Below, piece after piece: positions 38,937 through 46,957 of a stretch of DNA of 64,000 nucleotides. How positions within the stretch are numbered: position 1 is the first letter of the stretch; the number at the start of each line of letters is the position of its first letter. Under the pieces are notes generated by a model. The model worked only from the letters and a program-made list of their open reading frames with translations, had not been told where the DNA came from and did no database searches. The translations under genes were made by a program, and so were the position numbers. Source of the DNA: a virus; IMG/VR virus record IMGVR_UViG_3300008261_004773, positions 1-64,000 of that record; one strand, written 5' to 3'.

Positions 38937-40407
38937 GTTTTCCTTCTTTGAATAACTCAAAATTGGGACCTTTGGTTAAAAAATAGTCTTTTCCAACCTT
39001 TCTATATCCTAAGATACCTGCGTTCTTAGCTGCGGCGAAGAATGAAGAATGTTGACCTCTTAATTCTCTTGGTTCCATTGTATAGTTACCTCTTTTGTAT
39101 TTGGTTTTTCCATTGTCTGTAATTTTCTCGATGTAACCGATGTCAACTAAAAAGTCTAATTTGGTTCCTATTTTACCTGCCTCCAAGAATTTAACAAGTT
39201 TTGAAATCATCCCTTTGTTTTTTCCGAATGTATATCCATATGTTGGAGTAAAAACGGCTTGATCGCCAATTACTTTTTTCTGTAACTCACGGTTATTCTC
39301 CACTTTATTCATAACACTAGAAAGTATCCACCTCCTCATTGTATCTGTAGTGTTTTCAACAGTATCCAAAACCATAGGTGATTTCAGTTCGAAATTTTCT
39401 AAACCTAAATCTATGTAATCACTATCTTCCGAAGGATCATTACCTTGAAAACCAAGATCAATTTTGAATACATTCCTTTGGAACCTATGATTGAATTCCA
39501 CATCACCATATGAGATCATGATTTGGTAAGAATCTAATACCTTACTCTCATTTAATTTTGATAGATATATTGTTAACTCACCCACAGCGTGATTTGGCAT
39601 ACCCTGTACGTTTTCAAATGCATCGATCCCGATTCCTAACTTTGTACCGGGCATCAAATAGTTTTTTGTTTGATCTAAACGTTGGTAATCGTTGAATACT
39701 TGAAATAACAATTCGTTCTTCTGAGATTCCGTGGATTTCTTTTTGTGTTCGTAGATTGCATCTGTAATATCCGAGAATGCGTATTTGAATACCTCAACTT
39801 CCCTATCCGACATTTTGTTGTCTGCTGTGTCCCACCAAGATTCTTTACCTGAGTTATCAAAGTGTACTGCAACTTTTGTGTAGTTACCTGGCTTTGAACT
39901 TTTCTTGTCGATGATGTAAAATAAAAGTTGACCTCCTGATGTATATCTACCAAAATGTCCCGCACCTTTTGAAGTTGTGCACCACTTTGTTCCTGATCCG
40001 TATTTACATGAAGATTCTTCATTTTTCGGTATTATAACAACGAATTTATCGTCCTCATAAATCTTATCAATTTGTTTTTCTAGTTCTTTTTCTTTTTGTT
40101 TTTGTTTGATAGGGAATAAAGCTGAATCTAATTCTTCAAAACTTTCATATTGATTGATGTCTTTTTTATCAAGTTGGGATTGATACTTATCAAAACTTTT
40201 AATCAAATTAATCCCAATTTCAGCGTCACCTTCAATATGATCAGGATGAACTCCTTTCAGAACAAAATCCGTGTATTTGTGATTGAAATCTTGTAAATCA
40301 GCAATATTCAGAAACCAATCTAAAGTTTTTTCATCAAACTTGTTGGTATATTTTTTCTTTAAATCTTCTTTACGTCCTTCCCCTAATAAAATTGATATGA
40401 ACTTCAT
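38923..40407 (-). CDS. KYGxGTxWCTT-family phage protein
   Basis: 494 residues. Leader-like start MKFISILLGEGRKEDLKKKY, then ADLQDFNHKYTDFVLKG, a block I recall from N-termini of other phage proteins. At about residues 131-170: ESSCKYGSGTKWCTTSKGAG, HFGRYTSGGQLLFYIIDKK. The 4366 protein shares this core. The rest includes a beta-rich middle and a C-terminal helical, winged-helix-like part (LDFLVDIGYIEKI, FAAAKNAGILGYRKVG). Function unknown. A TATTTATA motif lies 4 bases upstream of the ATG. Confidence 0.75.
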   Translation of the reverse strand: MKFISILLGEGRKEDLKKKYTNKFDEKTLDWFLNIADLQDFNHKYTDFVLKGVHPDHIEGDAEIGINLIKSFDKYQSQLDKKDINQYESFEELDSALFPIKQKQKEKELEKQIDKIYEDDKFVVIIPKNEESSCKYGSGTKWCTTSKGAGHFGRYTSGGQLLFYIIDKKSSKPGNYTKVAVHFDNSGKESWWDTADNKMSDREVEVFKYAFSDITDAIYEHKKKSTESQKNELLFQVFNDYQRLDQTKNYLMPGTKLGIGIDAFENVQGMPNHAVGELTIYLSKLNESKVLDSYQIMISYGDVEFNHRFQRNVFKIDLGFQGNDPSEDSDYIDLGLENFELKSPMVLDTVENTTDTMRRWILSSVMNKVENNRELQKKVIGDQAVFTPTYGYTFGKNKGMISKLVKFLEAGKIGTKLDFLVDIGYIEKITDNGKTKYKRGNYTMEPRELRGQHSSFFAAAKNAGILGYRKVGKDYFLTKGPNFELFKEGKLKAL

Positions 40408-40411
40408 ATGG

Positions 40412-40419
40412 TATAAATA
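40412..40419 (-). promoter_or_regulatory. TATTTATA motif
   Basis: TATTTATA on the minus strand (plus strand tataaata), 4 bases upstream of the ATG of the KYGxGTxWCTT protein. Confidence 0.5.
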
Positions 40420-40422
40420 TAC

Positions 40423-40452
40423 AAAAGGGGAGATCTATGTCTCCCCTTTTTT
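40423..40452 (-). terminator. Rho-independent terminator
   Basis: Perfect 11-bp stem AAAAGGGGAGA / TCTCCCCTTTT with a 6-base loop. T-tract continues on the plus strand; on the minus strand it ends the tRNA-Arg transcript just before the next promoter motif. Confidence 0.85.
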
Positions 40453-40453
40453 G

Positions 40454-40525
40454 TAGTCCCGCCAAGAATCGAACTTGGAATTACTGCTTAGAAGGCAGTA
40501 GTTATATCCATTTAACTACAGGACC
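40454..40525 (-). tRNA. tRNA-Arg(TCT)
   Basis: 72 nt. Acceptor GGTCCTG/CGGGACT, discriminator A, anticodon arm ACTGC-CTTCTAA-GCAGT giving TCT. Confidence 0.95.
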
Positions 40526-40530
40526 ATGTT

Positions 40531-40881
40531 TTATTTCCAAAATAGTTGGATCAAAAGTATAATAAAACTTAATGATAAACAAATTATTGTTTTAGTTGTC
40601 ATGGGTTCTTTGAGTATAAACCAAGCCATTATGCTAAATACAATAACACCAATACTGAATCCAATAATACGGTTTGGCCAAGTCTGACCATCGTAGAGAC
40701 TAACCATTTCCCTACTTGCCAAAATTACAAAATAACCAACAGGGACACCCATCAAAGTCATTAGGAAGGGGTGTTCTTTGATCCATTTATTCCAAAGGTG
40801 ACCTTGTAATTGATAAAATGTGAAAGCCTGTGAAAACAGGTAGACTGTTAAAATAAAAATAATCGAGTAAATCTTGTTCAT
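40531..40881 (-). CDS. Multi-pass membrane protein
   Basis: 116 residues from the ATG at 40879-40881 (an upstream in-frame start adds a second hydrophobic stretch and is less likely). About four hydrophobic helices: IYSIIFILTVYLFSQAFTF, FLMTLMGVPVGYFVILA, IIGFSIGVIVFSIMAWFIL and TIICLSLSFIILLIQLFW. Small multi-pass proteins of this type are common in large phages with unknown role. Upstream of tRNA-Arg by 5 bases on the same strand. Confidence 0.7.
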   Translation of the reverse strand: MNKIYSIIFILTVYLFSQAFTFYQLQGHLWNKWIKEHPFLMTLMGVPVGYFVILASREMVSLYDGQTWPNRIIGFSIGVIVFSIMAWFILKEPMTTKTIICLSLSFIILLIQLFWK

Positions 40882-40918
40882 TGTCACAAATATAAAAAAA
40901 AGTTGTGACAAAAAAAAA

Positions 40919-42496
40919 TTACCTAAAAGAGTACAAATTGAAAGCTACGTGATGCCAATATTCCTCAGGTTCGAAATCTTCGATCTTGGCGTTTTTTATA
41001 AATTTTCCTGAACTATCGGAAACCTTGATTTTATTTCTTGCTACATCGGGAAAAGATCCCTGTAAAATTAATTTGGTGTTATCTTTTGTTTTCACAACAT
41101 CAATCCACTCTCCATCACGAGTTCCGTAACGATTGAATTTTCCTTTAGCCCTTAAACTTCCATCAGGGTAATAATACACCCAATCTCCGAGTCTATTATC
41201 ATTTTTACCGTATCTGCCCACAGCAAAAACCTTCCCTGATGGATAGAAAATGGTGATCTTACCATTTACAGTTGCGTTTTGGTAACGAGAGCCTCTCGAA
41301 CCACTACTTATAAATCTCAATTTTCCTTGTTCAGTAAATCCTGATATTTTAAGGTTCTTTTCGGAATAGTCTACTAATCTATGACCTCTCGAGTAGTAAC
41401 TTTTTTCAAACCAAACTCCATCTTTATAACCGTCAGGGCCATAAATTCCTTTAATTTCAAGTTTTCCATCATGATATCTTTCAAATGGCCCCTCCAAGGT
41501 TTCGAGACCTACTAATGAGTGATTACCTTTGACTGAAATTCCACCTTTGGAATCGTACACCACAAAAGGCCCTTTCAGTTTACCTTTTTCATATGTAGAT
41601 ACTCCAATAAGTTTGCCTCGATCATATTGTTTCCAAAGACCATTCTTCCTTCTTCTACTATCTAAATAACCCTTATCCTTAACAGGAATTTCCATATTAC
41701 CAGGAAATGGGTCTTGTGTCATACTATATTGTGGGACTCTTTCACCTACAAATTCATAGAATTTATATTGATCTAAACTCGCTTCATTATCATTCTTATC
41801 CATGAATTGATCGGACTCGAAATGTAATTGGTATGGAGATTTGGGGTCATCCAAGTTGAAGAGTAAAAAGTAATTCGAACCTTTAGGATCTGTAAGGTAA
41901 CTTTTGAAATATTTGTAATTACCAATAGTACATATGTCAATCTTAGCACCTCTATTTCTACCTTTACACCTACCTAATATATCTCTGTAAATTTTCCATG
42001 TGTCTTGGTCGTAACCGAACACTTGAAAAACCTGATATTTGTATTTTTTATCTTGATACATACCAAGGTATTTCATACCTCCTGTAGATTCTAATTTTTC
42101 TATTTCGTTTTGTGTGACGTAGTTGTCCAGTCCTTGAATTTCATCGTAAACGATATCAGATTCTCTCACCGAAATTGCATCTTTAAGAAAATTTTTTACG
42201 TCCTCTGAAGTCTTATACAGGTGAATATCTTTGTGTTGGAATTTGTTTTTGTTTTTTTCGAAAAGCTCAAAGTATTCTTTGTATTTGTAGATATCCTCGG
42301 GCTTAATCATTCCCGTACCCACTTTCTTTGTCAACCAACTTAATAGGTAAAATTTATTACCCGTAACCTCCACAATTTTATTGAAGTCGTCCTCAGAAAC
42401 AGGTTTGTCTTCACCAACATATTTGTTTTTCAAATTGACGGTGTTCTGATCTAACTGTTCTTTAAGAAGTTTCCAAATTAAACTGCGTAATTCCAT
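40919..42496 (-). CDS. Phage protein with WCTT-like domain and MORN/YwqK-type repeats
   Basis: 525 residues from the ATG at 42494-42496. Leader MELRSLIWKLLKEQLDQN. Residues about 170-240 (KIYRDILGRCKGRN, IDICTIGNYKYFKSYL, YFLLFNLDDPKSPYQLHF) look like a diverged copy of the KYGxGTxWCTT domain. From about 280 a run of repeats follows (KKNGLWKQYDRGKLIGVSTY, YKDGVWFEKSYY, RLGDWVYYYPDGSLRAKG, TRDGEWIDV), the MORN-like pattern of YwqK antitoxin-type repeats. TATTTATA lies 3 bases upstream of the start. Role unknown. Confidence 0.75.
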   Translation of the reverse strand: MELRSLIWKLLKEQLDQNTVNLKNKYVGEDKPVSEDDFNKIVEVTGNKFYLLSWLTKKVGTGMIKPEDIYKYKEYFELFEKNKNKFQHKDIHLYKTSEDVKNFLKDAISVRESDIVYDEIQGLDNYVTQNEIEKLESTGGMKYLGMYQDKKYKYQVFQVFGYDQDTWKIYRDILGRCKGRNRGAKIDICTIGNYKYFKSYLTDPKGSNYFLLFNLDDPKSPYQLHFESDQFMDKNDNEASLDQYKFYEFVGERVPQYSMTQDPFPGNMEIPVKDKGYLDSRRRKNGLWKQYDRGKLIGVSTYEKGKLKGPFVVYDSKGGISVKGNHSLVGLETLEGPFERYHDGKLEIKGIYGPDGYKDGVWFEKSYYSRGHRLVDYSEKNLKISGFTEQGKLRFISSGSRGSRYQNATVNGKITIFYPSGKVFAVGRYGKNDNRLGDWVYYYPDGSLRAKGKFNRYGTRDGEWIDVVKTKDNTKLILQGSFPDVARNKIKVSDSSGKFIKNAKIEDFEPEEYWHHVAFNLYSFR

Positions 42497-42499
42497 TCC

Positions 42500-42507
42500 T
42501 ATAAATA
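42500..42507 (-). promoter_or_regulatory. TATTTATA motif
   Basis: TATTTATA on the minus strand, 3 bases upstream of the ATG at 42494-42496. Confidence 0.5.
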
Positions 42508-42526
42508 CCACTTACCCAAAATAAAA

Positions 42527-42548
42527 AACCCCATCCGAAGACGGGGTT
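42527..42548 (-). terminator. Terminator of the DoxX-like gene
   Basis: AACCCC / GGGGTT stem with an inner TC/GA pair; on the minus strand followed by TTTTTTATTTT. Just after the DoxX-like stop. Confidence 0.8.
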
Positions 42549-42555
42549 AATTAAA

Positions 42556-42894
42556 TTAAAGTGATCTGAGAACGTAGGAGAGTAGTGATAACACACCAAC
42601 CAAAATTGGCATGTAAGTTTTTGCTCCCCCCATAAGTGCGAGATGTAAAACAACCGCAGCACTCATAAATGAAGTAACCAATACCATTCCGTAAAGGGAC
42701 GTTACTGGAATACAAAGTAAGATAACACCCAAAAGTTCTCCAACCCCTGTTAGTAATCTATACTTTTCTAACTTCATAAATGCGAAGTTTCCGACCATTT
42801 CTTGAGTTCCGATGATTTTTTCTACAGCACCTTTACCTAACATAACGGCTACAACTGCAGTTAAAACCCATCCGAGAATTGCTAAAATTGTCAT
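42556..42894 (-). CDS. DoxX-like membrane protein
   Basis: 112 residues with four hydrophobic helices; VMLGKGAVEKIIGTQEMVGN, KYRLLTGVGELLGVILLCIP and SAAVVLHLALMGG follow the DoxX/DoxX_2 arrangement (FxxxGxxK...G..E..g...L). DoxX-family proteins are inner-membrane proteins with poorly defined redox or transport roles. It is flanked by its own terminator and by the receptor gene's terminator, so it may be transcribed separately. Confidence 0.8.
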   Translation of the reverse strand: MTILAILGWVLTAVVAVMLGKGAVEKIIGTQEMVGNFAFMKLEKYRLLTGVGELLGVILLCIPVTSLYGMVLVTSFMSAAVVLHLALMGGAKTYMPILVGVLSLLSYVLRSL

Positions 42895-42947
42895 ATAATT
42901 TATTTTGAAATTAAAGAATAGTTAAACAACATGACATTGTCAAATAA

Positions 42948-42975
42948 AAAACCCCCACCGTAGTGAGGGTTTTAT
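42948..42975 (-). terminator. Terminator of the TonB-dependent receptor gene
   Basis: AAAACCC-CAC / GTG-GGGTTTT stem; on the minus strand followed by TTTTTTATTT, 20 bases after the receptor stop. Confidence 0.85.
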
Positions 42976-42992
42976 ATTCTATGATGTTTAGA

Positions 42993-45900
42993 TTACTTAC
43001 CAAAAGTATATCTGATACCTAACTGTGCAGACCATACATCAAATACTGATGAATTGAATTGATATGTGTCTTTGATCAAGTAAGTACCGCTTGCATCTCT
43101 TTGAGTTGCCAATCTATACGTTGGAATGTTACTAGCATCTCTGCTAACGAAGTTTAACAACTGAGGGTTTGTAGCTCTTTGAGATACACCCCATTTGTTG
43201 TTTACCATGTTTCCAAAGTTTAAAATGTCAGCTCTAATTTGGAAAGAATTTCTTTTTCCACCGATTTTAACAAATACATCCTGAGCTATTGAAAGATCGA
43301 ATCTATGTAGGAAAGGAAGATCAAGTGCGTTTCTTTCAGCGTACTGTCCTCTTCTTGTTGATAGATATGGATCTTGAGATATGAAAGCTTCGAATGATGC
43401 TTGTTGTTCAGCTTCAGTGTAAACTCTTGTTCCTACTGTAAGTGGTGCAAAACGAATGTCAGATCCTTTGTTTGGTACAAATACCAAATCATTGTTATTT
43501 ACTCTGTCACCGTTCAAATCACCAGCTACAATGTAAGAGAATGGATTGTTCTGTGAACCAACATAACCAAGAGTGATTGTTGTTGCTCCACCATATTTTT
43601 TACCGTAGTCAATTCTGTAACCTAACAAACCTACGATTCTATTTCTAACAACAAAGTCAGAAATTGATAGTCCTAAGTTATTGTTACCGTTTACAGATAC
43701 TGCTGACTGCCAGCTACCACTCGCGATTGAACCCGCACTCATGAAATCTTCAGCCATAGCGTTTGTGTAAGCTACGTAACCCCAAAGACCTTTTGATACA
43801 GGTTTTTCTAATTTGAATGTTGCTGAACGATTGTAAGCACCATTTCTGTTTGTTAGAACTGCTGCCATTGATACGTTATCATTTACTCTTACACCATTAT
43901 CATTTCCTGCGAAAAGGTCTCTAGTATCAACACCACCTAACTTACCAACTGGTTTATCTAAGTTAGCGTTGTAATAATGAACCGCATTGATGGTTTTGTT
44001 GTAGAGTAATTCAGCACTCAAAATTAAACCAAGCCAAGGTAGTTTCTGATCAATAGCGATGTTGTTTTTCCAAACTTGTGGAAATTTATAATTCTGATTA
44101 GTGAATGCTAAATCAAACGTAGAAGGTAAAGTTGGTGTTGATGGGATGAAGTATTGATTAGGATTTGCAGTGAAACCATATTGTGCCGCTGCCGCTCCTG
44201 ATACATCGATAAATCCTGTTAACACACCGTTGTTACCAACTTGGTTAGAAAGGAACACGTATGGTGGTCTACCTGTGAATACACCTGTACCACCACGGAT
44301 TTGTGTTTTTTTCTGACCTTTGAGGTCGTAGTTGAATCCGAAACGAGGTTCTATTAAGAACTGTGTTTTTGGAAGAACACTTGTATTGAATCCTTCACCA
44401 TTTGCGAAGATCATTGAAGACACCGCTTTATTTTCTAAAGCTGTGTTACCTAAATCAATAACATTTGCTCTGATACCAAAAGTCAACTTCAGTTCTTTGG
44501 TTGCGTTGAATTCATCTTGAACGTAAAGATCCAAACGATTAGCTTCCAAAACCTGCATTGGTTCTACCGCTCCAGGAAGTGCAGAATAACGTAATTGGAA
44601 TCTTGCCGGTGCGAATGTTGAAGGTCTACCACCGTTAGCAATTGATTGTCTTGCTGCGGTATAGAAGTCGTTCAGACTGTTGAAGATGTAAACTCCGTTA
44701 GAAGCTGGGAAGAATAAGTTATTTGATTGATAACTTTGATAGTTGAAACCACCAACCAAAGTATGTTTGTTCAAATACTTTGTCAAGTTATTTGTTACGT
44801 TGAACGTCCAATAGTTCAATTTGTTACCAGGTGTGAAAGGGTCGAAACCTACTGAAGTGTAAGTTGCGGAACCTTCTCTGATATCAATAGTTGGGAACAT
44901 TTGACTCAAATATGCTCTATCCTCAATTTGCTTATCGTAAGAAACGATTAAGTTATTGTGAAGTGTGTTAGAGATTTTAGAGTTAAGTTCCAAAACCGCA
45001 GAACGAGTATTGTCCTGAATAATGTAACCACTATTTTTGAAACTCATTGCGTTGAACTGAGTAGTTCTGTTTCCTGCTCCCGCTGACTGAGAGTTTGAAA
45101 TGTTAATCTCAGCAGAAGAATTGTGATTCACATAACGAGCGGTTAACTTGTTATTCTTGTTGATGTTCCAATCCACACGAATCAAGAATTTTCTTGAATC
45201 GTTAGTGTTAGAATACCCTTCCCAAGGACCTGTGACATAACCCAAACTATCTTTCATAAAGTTTGATAGTCTTTGCATGTCAGCAAATTTAACTCTACTG
45301 ATTTGTGTACCTGTTAAAGGAGATCCTTCTGAAATCCAAGTCGTACCTGGTTCAGTTCTTACGATACTCTCATAGTTACCAAAAATGAATAATTTGTTTT
45401 TGATAATTGGAGCACCTAATCTGAAACCTTGTACCTTTTCATCAAATTTAGCCGCAGTTACTGTCGTACCCCTTGCATTGTTACCAACATAAGTAGATGA
45501 GTTGTTTCTCTGTGTTTGATACACACTTCCTTCAACCTCATTCGTACCTGAACGAGTAACAGCATTGATACCTGCACCAACGAAACCACTTTGACGAATA
45601 TCGAAAGGTGCCACGTTAACCTGAAGTTGGTCAATTGCATCCAATGATATTGCTGAAGCACCAGTTCTACCACCCGCTTGAGCTGAAGAACCCAAACCAA
45701 AGTTGTTGTTGAACTGTGATCCGTCAATAGTGAAGTTGTTTAAACGTGAGTCTTGAGCTCCAAAAGAGTTTCCGTTACCGAATGGGTTGTACTTTGTGAT
45801 ACCATCGATAGTTCTTGCTCCCGCGATCGGAATAGAAGTAAGTTCTCTACGTCCGAATTGTTGAGCAGCTCCGGTTTTGTCTTTCGAAAAAACGTTACTC

Positions 45901-46268
45901 TTTGTTCCCACGACTGTAACCTCACTGAGTTGTTTAGAGTCGGAAAGTAGAACTACGTCCACATTACTTGTCGAGCCCAACAATGTCTGAATGTCTGTGA
46001 TCTCAGCCATTTTGTAACCAACGTAACTAACGTGGATAATGTAAGGTCCACCTACACGAACTGCTGGAATGGTATACAAACCAGATTTTGTTGAGCTTGT
46101 TCGATACTCAGAACCTGAAGGTTGGTGTACTGCGTGTACAGTGGCACCTGCTAAAGTTTCTCCTTTTTCATTTTTCACAACACCTGACAGGGTAGAAGTT
46201 GTAATCTGCCCGAAAGATGTCAATGCCACCATAAAGGATAAAAGGGACATCAAGATTGCTTTTTTCAT
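42993..46268 (-). CDS. Oar-like TonB-dependent outer-membrane receptor
   Basis: 1091 residues, full length. Signal peptide MKKAILMSLLSFMVALTSFG; residues about 24-110 are a carboxypeptidase-regulatory-like domain (LSGVVKNEKGETLAGATVHA, GGPYIIHVSYVGYK); residues about 115-250 resemble a TonB plug (LSEVTVVGTK, RRELTSIPIAGARTIDGIT, FVGAGINAVTRSGTNEVEGS); the remainder is a large barrel ending AQLGIRYTFGK. The organisation is that of Oar-like receptors of Bacteroidota. It would sit in the host outer membrane. Complete, with no frameshift, carrying a TATTTATA motif and its own terminator. A phage-encoded receptor of this size is very unusual. Confidence 0.93.
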   Translation of the reverse strand: MKKAILMSLLSFMVALTSFGQITTSTLSGVVKNEKGETLAGATVHAVHQPSGSEYRTSSTKSGLYTIPAVRVGGPYIIHVSYVGYKMAEITDIQTLLGSTSNVDVVLLSDSKQLSEVTVVGTKSNVFSKDKTGAAQQFGRRELTSIPIAGARTIDGITKYNPFGNGNSFGAQDSRLNNFTIDGSQFNNNFGLGSSAQAGGRTGASAISLDAIDQLQVNVAPFDIRQSGFVGAGINAVTRSGTNEVEGSVYQTQRNNSSTYVGNNARGTTVTAAKFDEKVQGFRLGAPIIKNKLFIFGNYESIVRTEPGTTWISEGSPLTGTQISRVKFADMQRLSNFMKDSLGYVTGPWEGYSNTNDSRKFLIRVDWNINKNNKLTARYVNHNSSAEINISNSQSAGAGNRTTQFNAMSFKNSGYIIQDNTRSAVLELNSKISNTLHNNLIVSYDKQIEDRAYLSQMFPTIDIREGSATYTSVGFDPFTPGNKLNYWTFNVTNNLTKYLNKHTLVGGFNYQSYQSNNLFFPASNGVYIFNSLNDFYTAARQSIANGGRPSTFAPARFQLRYSALPGAVEPMQVLEANRLDLYVQDEFNATKELKLTFGIRANVIDLGNTALENKAVSSMIFANGEGFNTSVLPKTQFLIEPRFGFNYDLKGQKKTQIRGGTGVFTGRPPYVFLSNQVGNNGVLTGFIDVSGAAAAQYGFTANPNQYFIPSTPTLPSTFDLAFTNQNYKFPQVWKNNIAIDQKLPWLGLILSAELLYNKTINAVHYYNANLDKPVGKLGGVDTRDLFAGNDNGVRVNDNVSMAAVLTNRNGAYNRSATFKLEKPVSKGLWGYVAYTNAMAEDFMSAGSIASGSWQSAVSVNGNNNLGLSISDFVVRNRIVGLLGYRIDYGKKYGGATTITLGYVGSQNNPFSYIVAGDLNGDRVNNNDLVFVPNKGSDIRFAPLTVGTRVYTEAEQQASFEAFISQDPYLSTRRGQYAERNALDLPFLHRFDLSIAQDVFVKIGGKRNSFQIRADILNFGNMVNNKWGVSQRATNPQLLNFVSRDASNIPTYRLATQRDASGTYLIKDTYQFNSSVFDVWSAQLGIRYTFGK

Positions 46269-46289
46269 TTTGCTTTCTGTTTATTGGTT

Positions 46290-46297
46290 TATAAATA
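46290..46297 (-). promoter_or_regulatory. TATTTATA motif before the receptor gene
   Basis: TATTTATA on the minus strand, 21 bases upstream of the receptor ATG and immediately after the T-tract of a terminator. Confidence 0.5.
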
Positions 46298-46298
46298 A

Positions 46299-46332
46299 AA
46301 AATCCCGCGACTGTTACGTCAACGGGATTTGT
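46299..46332 (-). terminator. Terminator or attenuator upstream of the receptor gene
   Basis: On the minus strand AAATCCCG / CGGGATTT with a 15-base loop, followed by TTTTTATTTAT. It lies between a sigma70-like promoter (46406-46434) and the receptor, so it either insulates the receptor from the upstream unit or attenuates read-through into it. Confidence 0.8.
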
Positions 46333-46405
46333 TTAATTTCTATGTGTTTTTCGGTAATAATTAAGTTCCACAAAATTGTTTTTAAGGATTATCCTTGTTT
46401 CAATA

Positions 46406-46434
46406 AGTATAGGGCACAGTTTCCAAGTTGTCAA
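46406..46434 (-). promoter_or_regulatory. Sigma70-like promoter
   Basis: Minus strand TTGACA (46434-46429), 17-bp spacer, TATACT (46411-46406). Nearly consensus for a sigma70 promoter, reading toward the receptor gene. No gene lies between it and the hairpin at 46299. Confidence 0.5.
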
Positions 46435-46486
46435 ACTTCATGTTAAGAAAATGTAAACACGGAGATATCCAACTGATTTTCAGTAA

Positions 46487-46669
46487 TTAATTTTTTAAAG
46501 AATTAATAAGATTTTTGTCTTCGTTCGAGAGATTCTGAAACCACTCAGGACTCAGATCATTATAACTTTTTTTGTTGTCGAAATCGGGATTCCCTTTTTC
46601 GTCACATGGATACACGTAGTCCTTATCTACGTAGATGCATACGGATGCTAATTTTAATATTTCTTTCAT
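46487..46669 (-). CDS. Small hypothetical protein
   Basis: 60 residues (MKEILKLASVCIYVDKDYVY, NDLSPEWFQNLSNEDKNLIN), acidic with two Cys. It starts 17 bases after tRNA-Glu on the same strand. No known family; the N-terminal IKL-like helix is short. Confidence 0.55.
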   Translation of the reverse strand: MKEILKLASVCIYVDKDYVYPCDEKGNPDFDNKKSYNDLSPEWFQNLSNEDKNLINSLKN

Positions 46670-46685
46670 AGTTCAGGATCGTTTG

Positions 46686-46759
46686 TACTCCGTAGGGGAT
46701 TCGAACCCCTGATTTTCTCCGTGAAAGGGAGACGACTTGAGCCACTGGTCTAACGGAGC
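46686..46759 (-). tRNA. tRNA-Glu(TTC)
   Basis: 74 nt. Acceptor GCTCCGT/ACGGAGT, discriminator A, anticodon arm TCTCC-CTTTCAC-GGAGA giving TTC. Confidence 0.94.
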
Positions 46760-46848
46760 GGTAAAAAAAAAACAGGCTTTTCGTGACCTTTTACACATCA
46801 TGACCAACATATTCCTACATTGGTGGTTACATTTTCGTCGTTGGTTAA

Positions 46849-46923
46849 TTACTCCTGACTTATAGTAAACACTACCCTCACCGCTCTGATACCGCGAATC
46901 AAGACGGCGTCTTTGGGATTCAT
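46849..46923 (-). CDS. Possible 24-residue peptide after tmRNA
   Basis: MNPKDAVLIRGIRAVRVVF... ending ISQE, immediately 3' of the tmRNA in the 198-base gap 46760-46957. It is basic and hydrophobic. Only its position and intact frame support it; the gap may instead hold a tmRNA trailer structure. Confidence 0.25.
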   Translation of the reverse strand: MNPKDAVLIRGIRAVRVVFTISQE

Positions 46924-46957
46924 ATACCGAGGGGTTCCACCTCAGTCTTCACCTGTC

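Noticed and set aside
42993-46268. Host contamination or chimeric assembly at the receptor gene
   Set aside because: Base composition looks like the surroundings, phage genes and tRNAs flank both sides and the gene shares the phage TATTTATA motif; still listed for read-level checking.
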